NCBI RefSeq assembly: GCF_001894785.1
Contig: NZ_BCWW01000001.1
Span: 496,001 to 560,000, forward strand
DNA: 64,000 bases
Direction of reading: 5' to 3'
DNA from: Rhodococcoides fascians NBRC 12155 = LMG 3623
GTDB taxonomy: Bacteria > Actinomycetota > Actinomycetes > Mycobacteriales > Mycobacteriaceae
Shown: in pieces, positions 10,786 through 20,328 of the stretch
Position numbering within the stretch: position 1 is the stretch's first letter
Layout of the letters: each line of letters opens with the position of its first letter
The notes under the pieces: model-generated
Database searches by the model: none
Seen by the model: only the letters and a program-made list of their open reading frames with translations
Told to the model about the DNA's origin: nothing
Made by a program: the position numbers and the translations under genes

Positions 10786-10929
10786 TCATTGCGCGTCGTC
10801 CTCTTCCTCGCCTTCCGCCTGATCCGGTTGCGTGCCGGCGTTCTGCGTGAGGTTGGCCGGGTCCGCATCCGGATCCTGGCCGGGGTCGTATGGGTCCGTC
10901 GAATTCTGTGGACTGTTTTCACTGGTCAT
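10786..10929 (-). CDS. short acidic protein, 47 aa
   Basis: ATG at 10929 opens a 47-residue frame (MTSENSPQNSTDPYDPGQD, ending AEGEEEDDAQ) rich in Asp, Glu, Pro, Gln and Asn, with no hydrophobic segment. It is probably intrinsically disordered. Amino-acid composition and GC3 fit a real coding frame, and the next gene (10749) starts 36 bp after its stop. The ribosome site is weak. Function unknown. Confidence 0.5.
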   Translation of the reverse strand: MTSENSPQNSTDPYDPGQDPDADPANLTQNAGTQPDQAEGEEEDDAQ

Positions 10930-11048
10930 ACTGCAGCTCTACCCGCGCGGAACGTGCTCGAGCGGCACTCGGTCGTTTGATTCGATCCGGACCGGATATC
11001 TCGATGTCGAGGTAAAGCCACCGACTTCGTCACCCGAAAGGACCGACC

Positions 11049-11303
11049 GTGAACGACACCGCCGATCGACTGCAAGCTCTGTACGACAGCACCCCCGATG
11101 CACGACTCGTTCTGGTGGAGGGCGAACTCGTGCTCGATGTCCCGGAAAAGTCCGGCGACGAGTCGCAGGACGACGTCGCTGTTGTTGTTGTGACCCGAGC
11201 AGCGTTGACGGAGCGTCTGCAGGACGCCGGCGGCTTCTCCCGCGCGGCGTTGGAAGACTTCGCCCCGGTCGTCGATGACATCGCTGCAAAGTTGGGCGCA
11301 TGA
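11049..11303 (+). CDS. hypothetical protein, 84 aa
   Basis: GTG at 11049 follows GAAAGGA. The 84-aa acidic protein (MNDTADRLQALYDSTPDAR, VAVVVVTRAALTERLQDAGG) has two predicted helices and a central strand. It is divergent from the 10929 gene across 119 bp. No family recognised. Confidence 0.6.
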   Translation: MNDTADRLQALYDSTPDARLVLVEGELVLDVPEKSGDESQDDVAVVVVTRAALTERLQDAGGFSRAALEDFAPVVDDIAAKLGA

Positions 11304-11355
11304 GTTACCTGCATTCACCCCGTAGCGAGAACCGACACAGCAGGGGGTGAATTCC

Positions 11356-12135
11356 ATGTCCGTCCTAGATCTCGCGCGACGCAGTCGAGATGCGCGGCGC
11401 GCTGACGACAGCAGATTCTCCGAACTCCGCACTGTATCGACGCACTTGCTGGGTCTGCCTTTTCGCGGCCTCTCGGCCGTGCGGAACGCCCGGGCTTTTC
11501 ATCCGGACGGGGTGAGTTTCAGTGGCTCCCTCGAACGACTGTTGCCGGACCGATACGGAATCCCGTTGCGTTCCTGCGAGGTGACCGTGCGAATCTCGAA
11601 GGGGATCGGTATTCCCGCAGGCCTCCCCGATGTCGCCGGGGTAGCGATCCGGGTCCCACCGCTCGAGGTCGGGGCAACCCCGTGGGATCTGTTGCTCGCC
11701 GGCTCGGCGACCGGAGTGGTAGGACGTATGGTGCCGTGGCCGTCGACGTCGTGGAACGACGCGCATCTGTCGTCTCTGATGCCGGTGAAGTACCAGGGCA
11801 GGATGTGGTGGTTGCGTGCACGGCTGACCCGCCCGCAGATGAACGGGATGAGCGTCGCGGACGTTCGACAAGCGATCGACGACCACGGTGTGAGCCTGGT
11901 TCTCGAACATGCTTGTGGTACAGCTGCGTTCGAGCCACTGGCCGTCGTTCACTCGACGACAATTCTGCAACCGTCCGAAGAGATCGACGCGTTCGATCCG
12001 GTGATGAACAGTCCTGCGTCGGTGCGCCCCCAGCCGGAGTGGCTCCGCAACCTGAGACTGTCGGCGTATCGCAATTCTCGCGCAGGGCGAGGTGTCGACA
12101 ACGTCCGCAGAGGCGACAGAGGACGTCCCACCTGA
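11356..12135 (+). CDS. hypothetical protein, possibly catalase-fold related
   Basis: A 259-aa protein. I choose ATG at 11356 because GGGGG lies 8-9 nt upstream; GTG at 11347 overlaps that site. The pattern FHPDGVSFSG, VRISKGIGIPAGLPDVAGVAIRV, then a membrane-like WDLLLAGSATGVVGRMV and a late DPVMNSPASVRPQPEW resembles the beta-barrel core of catalase-superfamily proteins of unknown activity. The catalytic His/Asn/Tyr pattern of true catalases is not evident. It ends a few bases before a strong terminator. Function unproven. Confidence 0.6.
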   Translation: MSVLDLARRSRDARRADDSRFSELRTVSTHLLGLPFRGLSAVRNARAFHPDGVSFSGSLERLLPDRYGIPLRSCEVTVRISKGIGIPAGLPDVAGVAIRVPPLEVGATPWDLLLAGSATGVVGRMVPWPSTSWNDAHLSSLMPVKYQGRMWWLRARLTRPQMNGMSVADVRQAIDDHGVSLVLEHACGTAAFEPLAVVHSTTILQPSEEIDAFDPVMNSPASVRPQPEWLRNLRLSAYRNSRAGRGVDNVRRGDRGRPT

Positions 12136-12140
12136 GTGAA

Positions 12141-12176
12141 CGAAACACATCGGCAAGCCTCTGCCGATGTGTTTCG
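12141..12176. terminator. bidirectional hairpin terminator
   Basis: A perfect 15-bp inverted repeat (CGAAACACATCGGCA and its complement) with a 6-nt loop lies between the convergent stops at 12135 and 12199. Confidence 0.85.
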
Positions 12177-12198
12177 TCCTCGAACTCCCGTCAGGCGT

Positions 12199-12975
12199 TC
12201 AGAGCAGTGAGCCGACCAGTCCGCCGTCCAGAACGAGGCTGCTCCCCGTGCACCACGACGACTGCTGCGATGCGAAGAACGCGACCGCCGCTGCTACTTC
12301 CTCCGGTGTGCCGTAGCGCCCTTGTTTGTCGGCGATGAGGGTGTCGAACCCTCCCTCCGGTAGCCCCAGAGCTGCCTCGAATTCGGGGGCTGCCGTGGTG
12401 ACCAGGGCGGTGTCGATGAACCCCGGCAGCACAGCGTTGACTCGAACACCCTGCGCTCTGAACTCCGTTGCGGCGGTTTCGGTCAGATTTCTCACCGCGG
12501 CCTTGCTGGCGGCGTAGGGCGCGAGCAGCGCCGAACCTGCCGTCGCGGTGATCGAGCTGATGGTGACGATGGAGCCGCCGCCGGATGCTGCGATCGAGGG
12601 TGCGGCATATCGGATGGTCAGGAACACGCCATCGAGGTTGACTGCGGTGGTGCGCCGCCAATCGGCGTACGACATCTGTGCGATCGCTCTGACCTCGCCG
12701 ACGCCGGCATTCGGAATTGCTATGTGCAGGTTGCCGAAGTGTTCGACGGTCTGCTCGACGAGAGATCGAACCTGATGCTCGTCGGTGACGTCTGTCGCGA
12801 CAGCGATCGCACCGTCGATCGACGACGCCACCTGGCGAGCGGCGTCGAGATCGATGTCGGAGACGACCACCTGTGCACCGTCGGAGGCCAGTCGCCGCGC
12901 GATGGCGGCACCGAGGCCTGCCCCGGCACCGGTGACGAGTGCGACCTTGCCGTGGAGAGATTCGTCGATTGGCAT
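12199..12975 (-). CDS. SDR family oxidoreductase
   Basis: A 258-aa classical short-chain dehydrogenase. The NAD(P)-binding TGAGAGLG is at 15-22, NAG at 89-91, catalytic Ser at about 140, Tyr154 and Lys158 (PYAASKAA). The substrate is unknown. It follows the FAD oxidoreductase and DUF3556 genes on the same strand with an 86-bp gap, so it is probably the last gene of that unit. An Asp after the second strand (VVVSDIDLD) suggests NAD(H) preference. Confidence 0.88.
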   Translation of the reverse strand: MPIDESLHGKVALVTGAGAGLGAAIARRLASDGAQVVVSDIDLDAARQVASSIDGAIAVATDVTDEHQVRSLVEQTVEHFGNLHIAIPNAGVGEVRAIAQMSYADWRRTTAVNLDGVFLTIRYAAPSIAASGGGSIVTISSITATAGSALLAPYAASKAAVRNLTETAATEFRAQGVRVNAVLPGFIDTALVTTAAPEFEAALGLPEGGFDTLIADKQGRYGTPEEVAAAVAFFASQQSSWCTGSSLVLDGGLVGSLL

Positions 12976-13061
12976 TGTGTTCGGTCCTTCCGTGGGAAAG
13001 CAGAGGTGGTGCCTTCTCGCTGACGACAGAGAAGACGAAAGGGTATTGCTGTGTCGCTGTT

Positions 13062-14480
13062 TCAGCGCTTAAGAAGGTCATCCAGAGCTCGTCGCGCTGC
13101 ATTCAGTCCCGCCATGCCGTGTGCACCGGGTCCGGGGGGAGTTGCCGCCGAGCACAGATAGAACCCCGGCGTACCCGTGCGGTACGGGTCTCGGCCGGGC
13201 CGTGGTCCGAGGAGCAATTGTGTCGGTGACGACGTACCGCACAGAATGTCGCCGCCGACGAAATTCGCGTTTCCTTCGGCGAAGCTCTGCGGAGACGTGT
13301 TGACGGTCTCCACAATTCGCGAACGCAGGCCCGGTGCGAACTGTTCGATGCGGTCGATCACGACGTCGGTGACATCGTGGTCGAGGCCGGCGGGAACATG
13401 GGCGTATGCGTACAGCGGTACGACGTCTCCGTCCGCGCGCTGAGGATCTGCGACAAACTGCTGCCCGACGAGGACGAACGGCCGATCGGGCATTCGTCCT
13501 GCAGCAACGGCCGCCTCGGCTGCGATGGTGTCCTCGGCGCTACCTCCCACGTGCACAGTGCCGGCCTGCGCGACCCTGGGGTCGGTCCACGGGACTCCAC
13601 CGCGCACCGCGAGGTCGACCTTGAACGCAGCCGGTCCGTGCCGAAACCTGTTGTAGGAGCGACGTGTACGCACCGGCAACTCTGTGCTGAGAATGTCCGA
13701 CACTGCCGACGGACTCGTGTCGAAGATCGTGATGTCCGACGTCGGCAGATCTGCTCGCGAGCGCACCCTGGTCGAGGTGTGCACGACGGTGCCCAGGTCG
13801 AGGAGTGCGGAGTGCATGGCCTGTGAAATCGCTGCGGTTCCGCCCGCCGCCACCGGCCACCCGTTGTGGTGGCCGGCGGTCAGAATTCCCACTCCGATTG
13901 CGGAGGAGAACACTTCGGTCAACGGCCGCATCGCGTGTGCCGCGGCTCCGACGAACAGTGCGCGCGCCTGCGGAGTGGAGAACATCCGTGACAACAGTGC
14001 AGCGGGCAGCGCAGTCGGCGCACCGAATCTCGCCAGCAGCAGTGGGTGTCGGGGTAGGTGCACGACCGGTCCGAGTAGGTCTGCGGACAGTCTGTCGTAC
14101 GACGACGACGGTTGTCCGAACAGTGCCTTCCATCGTTTGCCGTCCGCACCCAGGCCCACAGCAGTCTCGTTTACCGATTGATGGAGCAGCGCTGCCGCGT
14201 CGTCGAGAAGCGGATGTGCACAATCGATCTCGGGCCACCGCCACGTCAGTCCGTGTTGCGCGAGACCGGCGAGGGCAGGTGAACCCACCGCCATCGGATG
14301 GAAACCGGCACAGTGATCGACGAGCAGATCGACGGTGGTGAAAGGCCGGTGGCTACGGGTGCCGCCGCCGATCTCGCTCTCCGCCTCCAGCACGGTGACG
14401 TGTATGCCGTCGCGTGCCAGAGCAAGTGCAGCGGCAAGCCCGTTCGGGCCGCTGCCCACTATCGTCGCGGATCGCGTCAT
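13062..14480 (-). CDS. FAD-dependent oxidoreductase, phytoene desaturase-like
   Basis: A 472-aa flavoprotein with an N-terminal dinucleotide fold (TIVGSGPNGLAAALALARDG, then EAESEIGGGTRS) and a C-terminal motif (YLCSAATPPGPGAHGMAG) typical of the NAD(P)/FAD-dependent CrtI-related family, which are desaturases or isomerases of polyenes and other lipids. The substrate here is unknown. Its ATG overlaps the stop of the DUF3556-like gene by 4 bp, so translation is coupled. No other carotenoid genes are near, so carotenoid desaturation is not supported. Confidence 0.82.
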   Translation of the reverse strand: MTRSATIVGSGPNGLAAALALARDGIHVTVLEAESEIGGGTRSHRPFTTVDLLVDHCAGFHPMAVGSPALAGLAQHGLTWRWPEIDCAHPLLDDAAALLHQSVNETAVGLGADGKRWKALFGQPSSSYDRLSADLLGPVVHLPRHPLLLARFGAPTALPAALLSRMFSTPQARALFVGAAAHAMRPLTEVFSSAIGVGILTAGHHNGWPVAAGGTAAISQAMHSALLDLGTVVHTSTRVRSRADLPTSDITIFDTSPSAVSDILSTELPVRTRRSYNRFRHGPAAFKVDLAVRGGVPWTDPRVAQAGTVHVGGSAEDTIAAEAAVAAGRMPDRPFVLVGQQFVADPQRADGDVVPLYAYAHVPAGLDHDVTDVVIDRIEQFAPGLRSRIVETVNTSPQSFAEGNANFVGGDILCGTSSPTQLLLGPRPGRDPYRTGTPGFYLCSAATPPGPGAHGMAGLNAARRALDDLLKR

Positions 14481-16324
14481 GATGTCGATTCTCCAGCACC
14501 GGCCGTCGCTGACGACGCCTCTGGTGCCGAGTGTCGAGCGGTTGTCGAGTCTGCGCGACGCCGCCACGTCACCGACATGGGGATGGGGCCGTCGGGTAGC
14601 CACGGCTGGGCGGACACCGCGTCGTCGACGTTCCACGTACCGGTTTCGATCACGCCGAGGGCGGCATCGATGAGTTTGTAGGACTGCGTCTTTCGATGGA
14701 TGGGCTGCGATTCGACCCACGCCACCACGAGCTCGCCCGGCTCGAAGTTGCAGCGTCGCTGAATCGCTGCGATGAGGGAGGCGTCGTGCAGGTGGCCGTC
14801 GCCGAAGTTGAAGCCGAGAATCGAGTTGCAGGCGAATTCGCCTTCACGCACCGTCCATCGATCGATGTCGGGAACGTTGCGGATCAGAAGCGAGAACAAT
14901 CCGCGACCCTGACTGTGCATCGAGCGCCATGCGATGGTCTGTTGCATCGTGATCTCGGCGACGGCAGGCGGGTAACCCATGGCTTCGAGCTGTCGTACCT
15001 GATTGCGGGTGGGGCGCACGATCTGATCGAGCTTGTCCTCGGCACCCGGTGCGAACGCCCACAGACCGGAGGCCCAGTTGCCCGCGTACTGGCGCATCGA
15101 GGGCGTGAAGGCCACGAGGTCCGGTCGTAGGTTGCCCAGAACCGGGAAGAAGAACAAGCACACCAGCGCTGTCGCCACGAACCACGGGGAGGCGTCGAAG
15201 ATCGAGAATCCCTGTCCTGCAGGATGTCCGACGAAGAGGAACACCGCTGTGTAGGCGAACAACAGATTCCACTCCAGCGGCACCGCCAGCGGGAACGTCG
15301 AGATGATGAACAGGTGGAATGCCACCATGAGAAGTGCTCCGACGAGTGCGACGGTCGTGTTGGTGGTGAGCAGCAACACGACCGGTACTGCGATCTCGAC
15401 GGTGGTGCCCAATACGTGCGCGATCAACTTGGCCGTTGCCGAGGGGCGAATGTCGTCCGGGAAATTCCGGTAGTGCTTACGCCTGGCCCAGCGCGTGGGA
15501 ATGCAGGGGCTGTTCGAGACCATGGGCGGAACGACGTTGGCGAAATGCGCACCGAATTTCGAGATGCCGGCCCCGACCCACACCGAGAAGATGAGCAGTT
15601 TCAGTCCGACGACGAGGTCGACGATGGCGTTGTCACCGAGGATTCCCACGAGACCGAACAGGACTATCGCAGGACCGTACTGCTCGGCGCGGGCAGCGAT
15701 GAAGATGGTCTTGTCACGAAGGCCCACAACGATGGTGAGCAAGACCGGCGCGATCGCCCAGCGTGGATCGACGAGGTTGCCGATGCCCTCGGGCAGGATC
15801 GAGGCAAATGCACCGGGCGGTGTTCCGGGCGCGATGACGGGTACGAACAGACTCACCAGGAGCGCGAGATACAGCACGACGTCCAGCGGCGTCCTGGTGT
15901 CACCCGAGGTGAACGGCACCTTGCCCGGCCACGGAGGCATCCGCACAGTCCCCGGTTTCGCCCAGAACAGGATTCCGCCTGTCATCGGCTTGAACTTGCC
16001 GGCGATCGGTCCCCATGACCCCGCGAGTCCGACGGTTTCGAGCAGCATCGTCCAGTAGACCAACTTCTGGTAGACGATCATGTCGTCCCACCACGAGTCG
16101 ACGTCCCACGGCATCCCGACGCCGGAAGTCAGTGTTGCCAGAGTCAGGCCGATCCCGATGTAGAGCACCAGAAGCTTGACGACGTAGGTGGTGGGGATGA
16201 CCTTCGGCGAGCCGAAGCCGTAGTCGACCCAATGCAGTGCAAGGGTTTTCACTCGTTCCAGCAGGGGCCGGTCGAGGAAGGTTTCGAGGTCGACAGGTGG
16301 AAACTGTCCGTTCTTGAATCCCAT
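14477..16324 (-). CDS. DUF3556-like integral membrane protein
   Basis: A 615-aa protein beginning MGFKNGQFPPVDLETF with about eight membrane segments (for example VVKLLVLYIGIGLTLATL, VVLYLALLVSLFVPVIA, TALVCLFFFPVL). A soluble C-terminal part from about residue 430 contains the motif AITMQ-like (AEITMQQTIAWRSMHSQGRG). Length and N-terminus match the actinobacterial DUF3556 family, whose function is unknown to me. I start at ATG 16324 rather than further upstream because family members start with MGF. It is coupled to the FAD oxidoreductase, which suggests they act on the same membrane or lipid substrate. Confidence 0.75.
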   Translation of the reverse strand: MGFKNGQFPPVDLETFLDRPLLERVKTLALHWVDYGFGSPKVIPTTYVVKLLVLYIGIGLTLATLTSGVGMPWDVDSWWDDMIVYQKLVYWTMLLETVGLAGSWGPIAGKFKPMTGGILFWAKPGTVRMPPWPGKVPFTSGDTRTPLDVVLYLALLVSLFVPVIAPGTPPGAFASILPEGIGNLVDPRWAIAPVLLTIVVGLRDKTIFIAARAEQYGPAIVLFGLVGILGDNAIVDLVVGLKLLIFSVWVGAGISKFGAHFANVVPPMVSNSPCIPTRWARRKHYRNFPDDIRPSATAKLIAHVLGTTVEIAVPVVLLLTTNTTVALVGALLMVAFHLFIISTFPLAVPLEWNLLFAYTAVFLFVGHPAGQGFSIFDASPWFVATALVCLFFFPVLGNLRPDLVAFTPSMRQYAGNWASGLWAFAPGAEDKLDQIVRPTRNQVRQLEAMGYPPAVAEITMQQTIAWRSMHSQGRGLFSLLIRNVPDIDRWTVREGEFACNSILGFNFGDGHLHDASLIAAIQRRCNFEPGELVVAWVESQPIHRKTQSYKLIDAALGVIETGTWNVDDAVSAQPWLPDGPIPMSVTWRRRADSTTARHSAPEASSATAGAGESTS

Positions 16325-16521
16325 GAGTGAGCTTTCTGTAGCGAGCGCTGAGGATGAAGGAGCAGGAGTCAGCCCTTTCGCCCGAGGCTCGGGTCGCGGT
16401 GACGCAACCATCGGACTGTGTCCTGCACCACAGAAAGCTACGGGGTTCCTATCGGCGGTCCCAATGGTTCGCCGACCCGAGGCTCACCTTCGTTTTTGTG
16501 ACGCCGACACAAAGTGCACAC

Positions 16522-17805
16522 TCAAGAGAGGATCCGAGCCCCGAGCCACTGACATGCGGTGAGGGCAACCTCGACGGCGAGTCGGTCGTCGGACAGTGGC
16601 CGGGGGAGCAGCTTCTCGGCGTTGTCGACGCGGTAGCGAATCGAGTTCTTGTGCATCGTCATCACCGCAGCCGCCGCGGAGAGGCTCCGTTCGCACGCGA
16701 GGTAGATCCGCAACGTGGTGCGCAATCGTTCGGCATGTGTGGTGTCGGCGGCCAACTGCGGTCCCAACACGGTCAGGACCCAGGCCTGCAATGCCGACGG
16801 GTCGCGAGCGCACAGGTCCACCACGGCCAACCCGGGGTCGTCGTAGCGTTCGATCGTTCGTCCTCGGCCACCCAGAACGGCCACGTGATGGGCGCGCTGA
16901 GCCTGCCGGTGGGATGTGACGAACCCGGCCGCGTCGAGTCCGATGGCCCCGGCCGCCAACAGGGGTGCGTCCTCGGTCCGCGGTCGAGTGTTGATGCGAT
17001 CGAGAACGACGGCGAGATCTGTGTCGTTCGATGGAATCTGAATCCATCCCCACGCGGTAGCGCCGTCGCGTCCGACCACTAGGGGAGGGGCCGGACTGTC
17101 CAAGTCCGCCGCCAGAGCGCGGATGGTGGTGGTGAACCTGCGCATCCGGTCGCCGCGAACGGCGGACTCGCCGACCCAGGCCACGACGGCCAGGTGTCGT
17201 CCGCGCAGTCGGTACCCGGTCACTCGCTCGACGACATCCACCGACCCCTTGCCGTTCAGGAGATCGAGTACCGCATCGAGTCGAGCATTCTCGCGGTCCG
17301 CCAGCCAGGACTCCCGCTCGGTCTCGTACACCGCGGCCACCCGTTGCGAGATCCAGTCGATGTAGTCGAACACCGAATCGACGATCACGCGGTGCGCTTC
17401 CATCCGGACCGGGTCCGGCGCGGCCAGCGACATCGAGGTCTCGAACGCTCGATCGAGCAGAAATTGCTGTCCGAGTCGATAGGCGCGAACCAAGGCATTG
17501 ACCGGCACGCCCCACTGAGCCAGGCGGCGCGCATATTCGATGGCCGCCGCCGGCGGCTCGAATCCGGCACCGCCGATGTCGTGCTGCAGAGCGTGCAGGA
17601 TGGTGTCGACGTTGCCCTCGATACTCGATCCCAGCAGCTCGATCAGCGATGGTTCGTTGTTCAGTTCCGTGATGCGCGACGCGAGTGTCGTGCGCATCTG
17701 CGCCACGACATCTGCCAGCCGGGCATTGAGGTGCGCGGCAACCGCGGCCACGTGAGTGCGCACCGCCTCGGCGGAGGCGGGCGAGATGTCGGCAGGTGTC
17801 GGCAC
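16522..17805 (-). CDS. PucR/CdaR-type transcriptional regulator
   Basis: A 427-aa regulator. The N-terminal half is the helical domain common in actinobacterial PucR-like proteins (RRLAQWGVPVNALVRAYRLG), followed by a GGDEF-like degenerate region and a C-terminal PucR helix-turn-helix (LACERSLSAAAAVMTMHKN, then SIRYRVDNAEKLL). It lies 197 bp upstream of the DUF3556 gene in the same orientation and is divergent from the acyl-CoA synthetase at 17901, so it may control either. No clear palindrome was found in the 95-bp divergent gap. Confidence 0.85.
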   Translation of the reverse strand: MPTPADISPASAEAVRTHVAAVAAHLNARLADVVAQMRTTLASRITELNNEPSLIELLGSSIEGNVDTILHALQHDIGGAGFEPPAAAIEYARRLAQWGVPVNALVRAYRLGQQFLLDRAFETSMSLAAPDPVRMEAHRVIVDSVFDYIDWISQRVAAVYETERESWLADRENARLDAVLDLLNGKGSVDVVERVTGYRLRGRHLAVVAWVGESAVRGDRMRRFTTTIRALAADLDSPAPPLVVGRDGATAWGWIQIPSNDTDLAVVLDRINTRPRTEDAPLLAAGAIGLDAAGFVTSHRQAQRAHHVAVLGGRGRTIERYDDPGLAVVDLCARDPSALQAWVLTVLGPQLAADTTHAERLRTTLRIYLACERSLSAAAAVMTMHKNSIRYRVDNAEKLLPRPLSDDRLAVEVALTACQWLGARILS

Positions 17806-17900
17806 GGGTGTTCCTTTTCGTTTCGGGCTACAAATAATCCGCGGGTTTTTGTGCTGCTGGACCGAAGTCTTTCAAATGGGCAATCCGTAACCTACGTCAC

Positions 17901-19391
17901 ATGCTGCCAATTCTCGACGCCTCCTCGCCGGTTCTGCAGGCCATGTACCGCCGGATCGACAACGACCCGGACGGCGCGTGTCTGTCCGACGACTCCACTC
18001 GGTTGAGCAATGCCGAGTTCGGGCTCGAAGTCGACTCGGTTGCCGCCGAACTCGTCGACGCAGGGGTGGGAGCGGGTGATGTGGTTGCAGTCTTGCTCCC
18101 GAATCGCATCGACATCATCACCACGATGTTCGCGGCATGGGTGCTGGGAGCAACGTTGACTCCCGTCAATCCCGCACTCACCGACGACGAGGTGCGCTAT
18201 CAACTCGAGGACTCGACCGCCCGCGTGCTCGTCGGTAGCGAGCGAGCCTGCACTCTCGGACGCGCACAGGGTATTTCGTTCATCGACGTGGATTCTCGCG
18301 CCCGTCGTCCCCGGACGTCGCAGATCGACGGCACGCATCGTGGAGCGGGGCCTGCCGACAGCTCGGCCCCTGCCTTGATCGTCTACACCTCGGGAACGAC
18401 GGGGCGACCGAAGGGCTGTGTGCTGACTCATCGCAACGTCGACCGGATGAGCGCCGCGATCGTGACGGCCTGCGAATTGACCGATGCCGATACGAGCCTG
18501 TTGGTACTTCCGCTTTTCCACTGCAACGGACTCGTCGTCGGCTCGGTCGCTCCGCTGCGAGCCGGCGGACGTGTGCACATCGCCCCACGTTTCTCGCCGG
18601 ACACGTTCTGGGACAACGTGGAGACTGTCCGGCCCACCTACTTCTCCGCAGTGCCCACCATGTACTCACTGTTAGCGGACCGCGGATCGACCGACCGCGA
18701 CATCTCGTCGCTTCGATTCGTCATCTGTGGAGCGGCGCCCATGCCTGCCGGCCTGATCGCGTCGTTCGAATCGATCTTCGGCGTGCCGGTCGTCGAAGGG
18801 TACGGCCTGTCGGAATGCACTGTGGCGGCAACGATCAACCCGCCGAACGGGATTCGAAAGCCGGGCACGGTCGGCATCGCGCTACCCGGTATCGACATTG
18901 CGATCGATACACCCGACGGTCCGAGCTCCCTTCCTGGCCGGACCGGTGAAGTGTTGGTGAGCGGCGAGACGGTCATGCAGGGATACCTGGGCCTGCCGGA
19001 CGTGACCGCAAAGACCATTCGAGAGGGGTGGTTGCACACCGGCGACATCGGAGTCCTCGACGAGGACGGCTATCTCGTCTTGGTGGATCGACTCAAGGAC
19101 ATGATCATTCGCGGCGGCGAGAACATCGCGCCGAGCGAAATCGAACATGTCCTGCAATCCCATCCCGACGTCCTGGAAGTGGCCGTCGTCGGCGAGGCGC
19201 ATCCGGTCTACGGGGAGGTGCCCGTCGCACACGTCGTGGCACGAGCCGGTCGCAGTATCTCGGTCGACGAGCTGGACGCGCACTGCGCGCGGAGCCTGGC
19301 CAAGTTCAAGCGACCGAGTCGGACAGTCGTCCACGACGCTCTACCGAAGAACTCCGTCGGAAAGATCGCGAAAAAGGAGCTCGGCGCGTAG
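17901..19391 (+). CDS. AMP-dependent acyl-CoA synthetase/ligase
   Basis: A 496-aa member of the adenylate-forming family. The P-loop is YTSGTTGRPKG at about 156-166, the adenine motif is EGYGLSECT, the hinge motif DRLKDMIIRGGENIAPSEIE and the catalytic C-terminal Lys is in PKNSVGKIAKKEL. These enzymes activate a carboxylic acid to its CoA thioester via an acyl-AMP. The acid cannot be read from the sequence. It is a single-gene unit divergent from the PucR regulator. Confidence 0.9.
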   Translation: MLPILDASSPVLQAMYRRIDNDPDGACLSDDSTRLSNAEFGLEVDSVAAELVDAGVGAGDVVAVLLPNRIDIITTMFAAWVLGATLTPVNPALTDDEVRYQLEDSTARVLVGSERACTLGRAQGISFIDVDSRARRPRTSQIDGTHRGAGPADSSAPALIVYTSGTTGRPKGCVLTHRNVDRMSAAIVTACELTDADTSLLVLPLFHCNGLVVGSVAPLRAGGRVHIAPRFSPDTFWDNVETVRPTYFSAVPTMYSLLADRGSTDRDISSLRFVICGAAPMPAGLIASFESIFGVPVVEGYGLSECTVAATINPPNGIRKPGTVGIALPGIDIAIDTPDGPSSLPGRTGEVLVSGETVMQGYLGLPDVTAKTIREGWLHTGDIGVLDEDGYLVLVDRLKDMIIRGGENIAPSEIEHVLQSHPDVLEVAVVGEAHPVYGEVPVAHVVARAGRSISVDELDAHCARSLAKFKRPSRTVVHDALPKNSVGKIAKKELGA

Positions 19392-19430
19392 TCCGACCCG
19401 GCCCGCCGCTACCGGGCGGGACGGTCGCGG

Positions 19431-19709
19431 TCACATGGACGAGGCCGCGAAGGTCAGGAACACGACGAACAATCCGATGCCACCGAGCGCCGCACCGATC
19501 ACGGCGTCGCGACCGTTGGACGCGTCGCCCTCGACTGCGCGGCCGAGACCGATCCAGCCACTGACCACCGCGATCACTCCGGCCGGGATGGTCACGAAGT
19601 CTCCGACGAACGGCACGAACGCGCAGACGACTGCGACGATGCCCGCAATCAACGCCAGGTTTCCGGCTCCGTCACGGAACATCGACTGGGAAGCGGACTT
19701 ACGTTTCAC
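19431..19709 (-). CDS. small membrane protein, DUF4190-like
   Basis: A 92-aa protein from GTG 19709 (GGAG 5 nt upstream). It has three hydrophobic segments (LALIAGIVAVVCAFVPFVGD, VTIPAGVIAVVSGWIGLG, VIGAALGGIGLFVVFLTFA). This repeated small four-helix pattern occurs in DUF4190-type proteins. Convergent with the acyl-CoA synthetase. A longer frame to 19817 is not supported by a ribosome site. Confidence 0.6.
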   Translation of the reverse strand: MKRKSASQSMFRDGAGNLALIAGIVAVVCAFVPFVGDFVTIPAGVIAVVSGWIGLGRAVEGDASNGRDAVIGAALGGIGLFVVFLTFAASSM

Positions 19710-19821
19710 CGAGTCTCCAATCGAGTGCAGCGCGAACGCGGCGATCGAACCTGTCAGCGCGGGTAGACGATGATGCCGACTCCATAGTAGATACCCAACG
19801 GATCTTGGCGTCGGCAACTTG

Positions 19822-20328
19822 TCACCTGCTGTTTCGGTCCCTACGTGCGAAGACCGGGTCGGCTTGGGAACGGCGGGAGGTGATCCAAGACGGGTCGAGC
19901 ACGTTTTCGATAGTGGTGCAGAGGGATTCGTCGAACACGACTACTCGATCGGCTATTCGCCACTCGTTGTCCCGTCTTTCGAGGCGGTCCACGTATCGGC
20001 ATTTCACGGTCGTCAAGACCTGCGTCGACGATCCGATCTCGGGTTCTTGCCGCAAGTAGCACAGGCAGTAGGACTCGACGTCGGCCACCTGTTCGCAAGG
20101 TTTCAGATCGATGATGACGTTGGTTATGAAGTGCATCGAGCTGTCGATGGTTCGATGACGAAGCTCGATGTCCTCGATCAGACCGTCGATCGTGCCGATA
20201 TAGCCCCCGTGGTGGTCGACGGCGTCAGGGAAATAGCACCTTCTCAGGCTCTCGAAGTCCTTGCGGTCTACAGCCCGGGCGTATCGATACAGCACCTCGG
20301 TGATCGCCACTCGGTCTTCACTCGACAT
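19822..20328 (-). CDS. SnoaL-like (NTF2-fold) protein
   Basis: A 168-aa SnoaL_4-type protein: EDRVAITEVLYRYARAVDRK with the usual N-terminal helix, DYFP-like RRCYFPDAVDHHG, and the closing strand WRIADRVVVFDE. The fold serves as a small lyase, isomerase or hydroxylase subunit or an inactive binder; activity cannot be assigned. Its ATG shares one base with the stop of the preceding SDR (TGATG), so it is translationally coupled and is the last gene of the five-gene operon from 24734. Confidence 0.82.
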   Translation of the reverse strand: MSSEDRVAITEVLYRYARAVDRKDFESLRRCYFPDAVDHHGGYIGTIDGLIEDIELRHRTIDSSMHFITNVIIDLKPCEQVADVESYCLCYLRQEPEIGSSTQVLTTVKCRYVDRLERRDNEWRIADRVVVFDESLCTTIENVLDPSWITSRRSQADPVFARRDRNSR

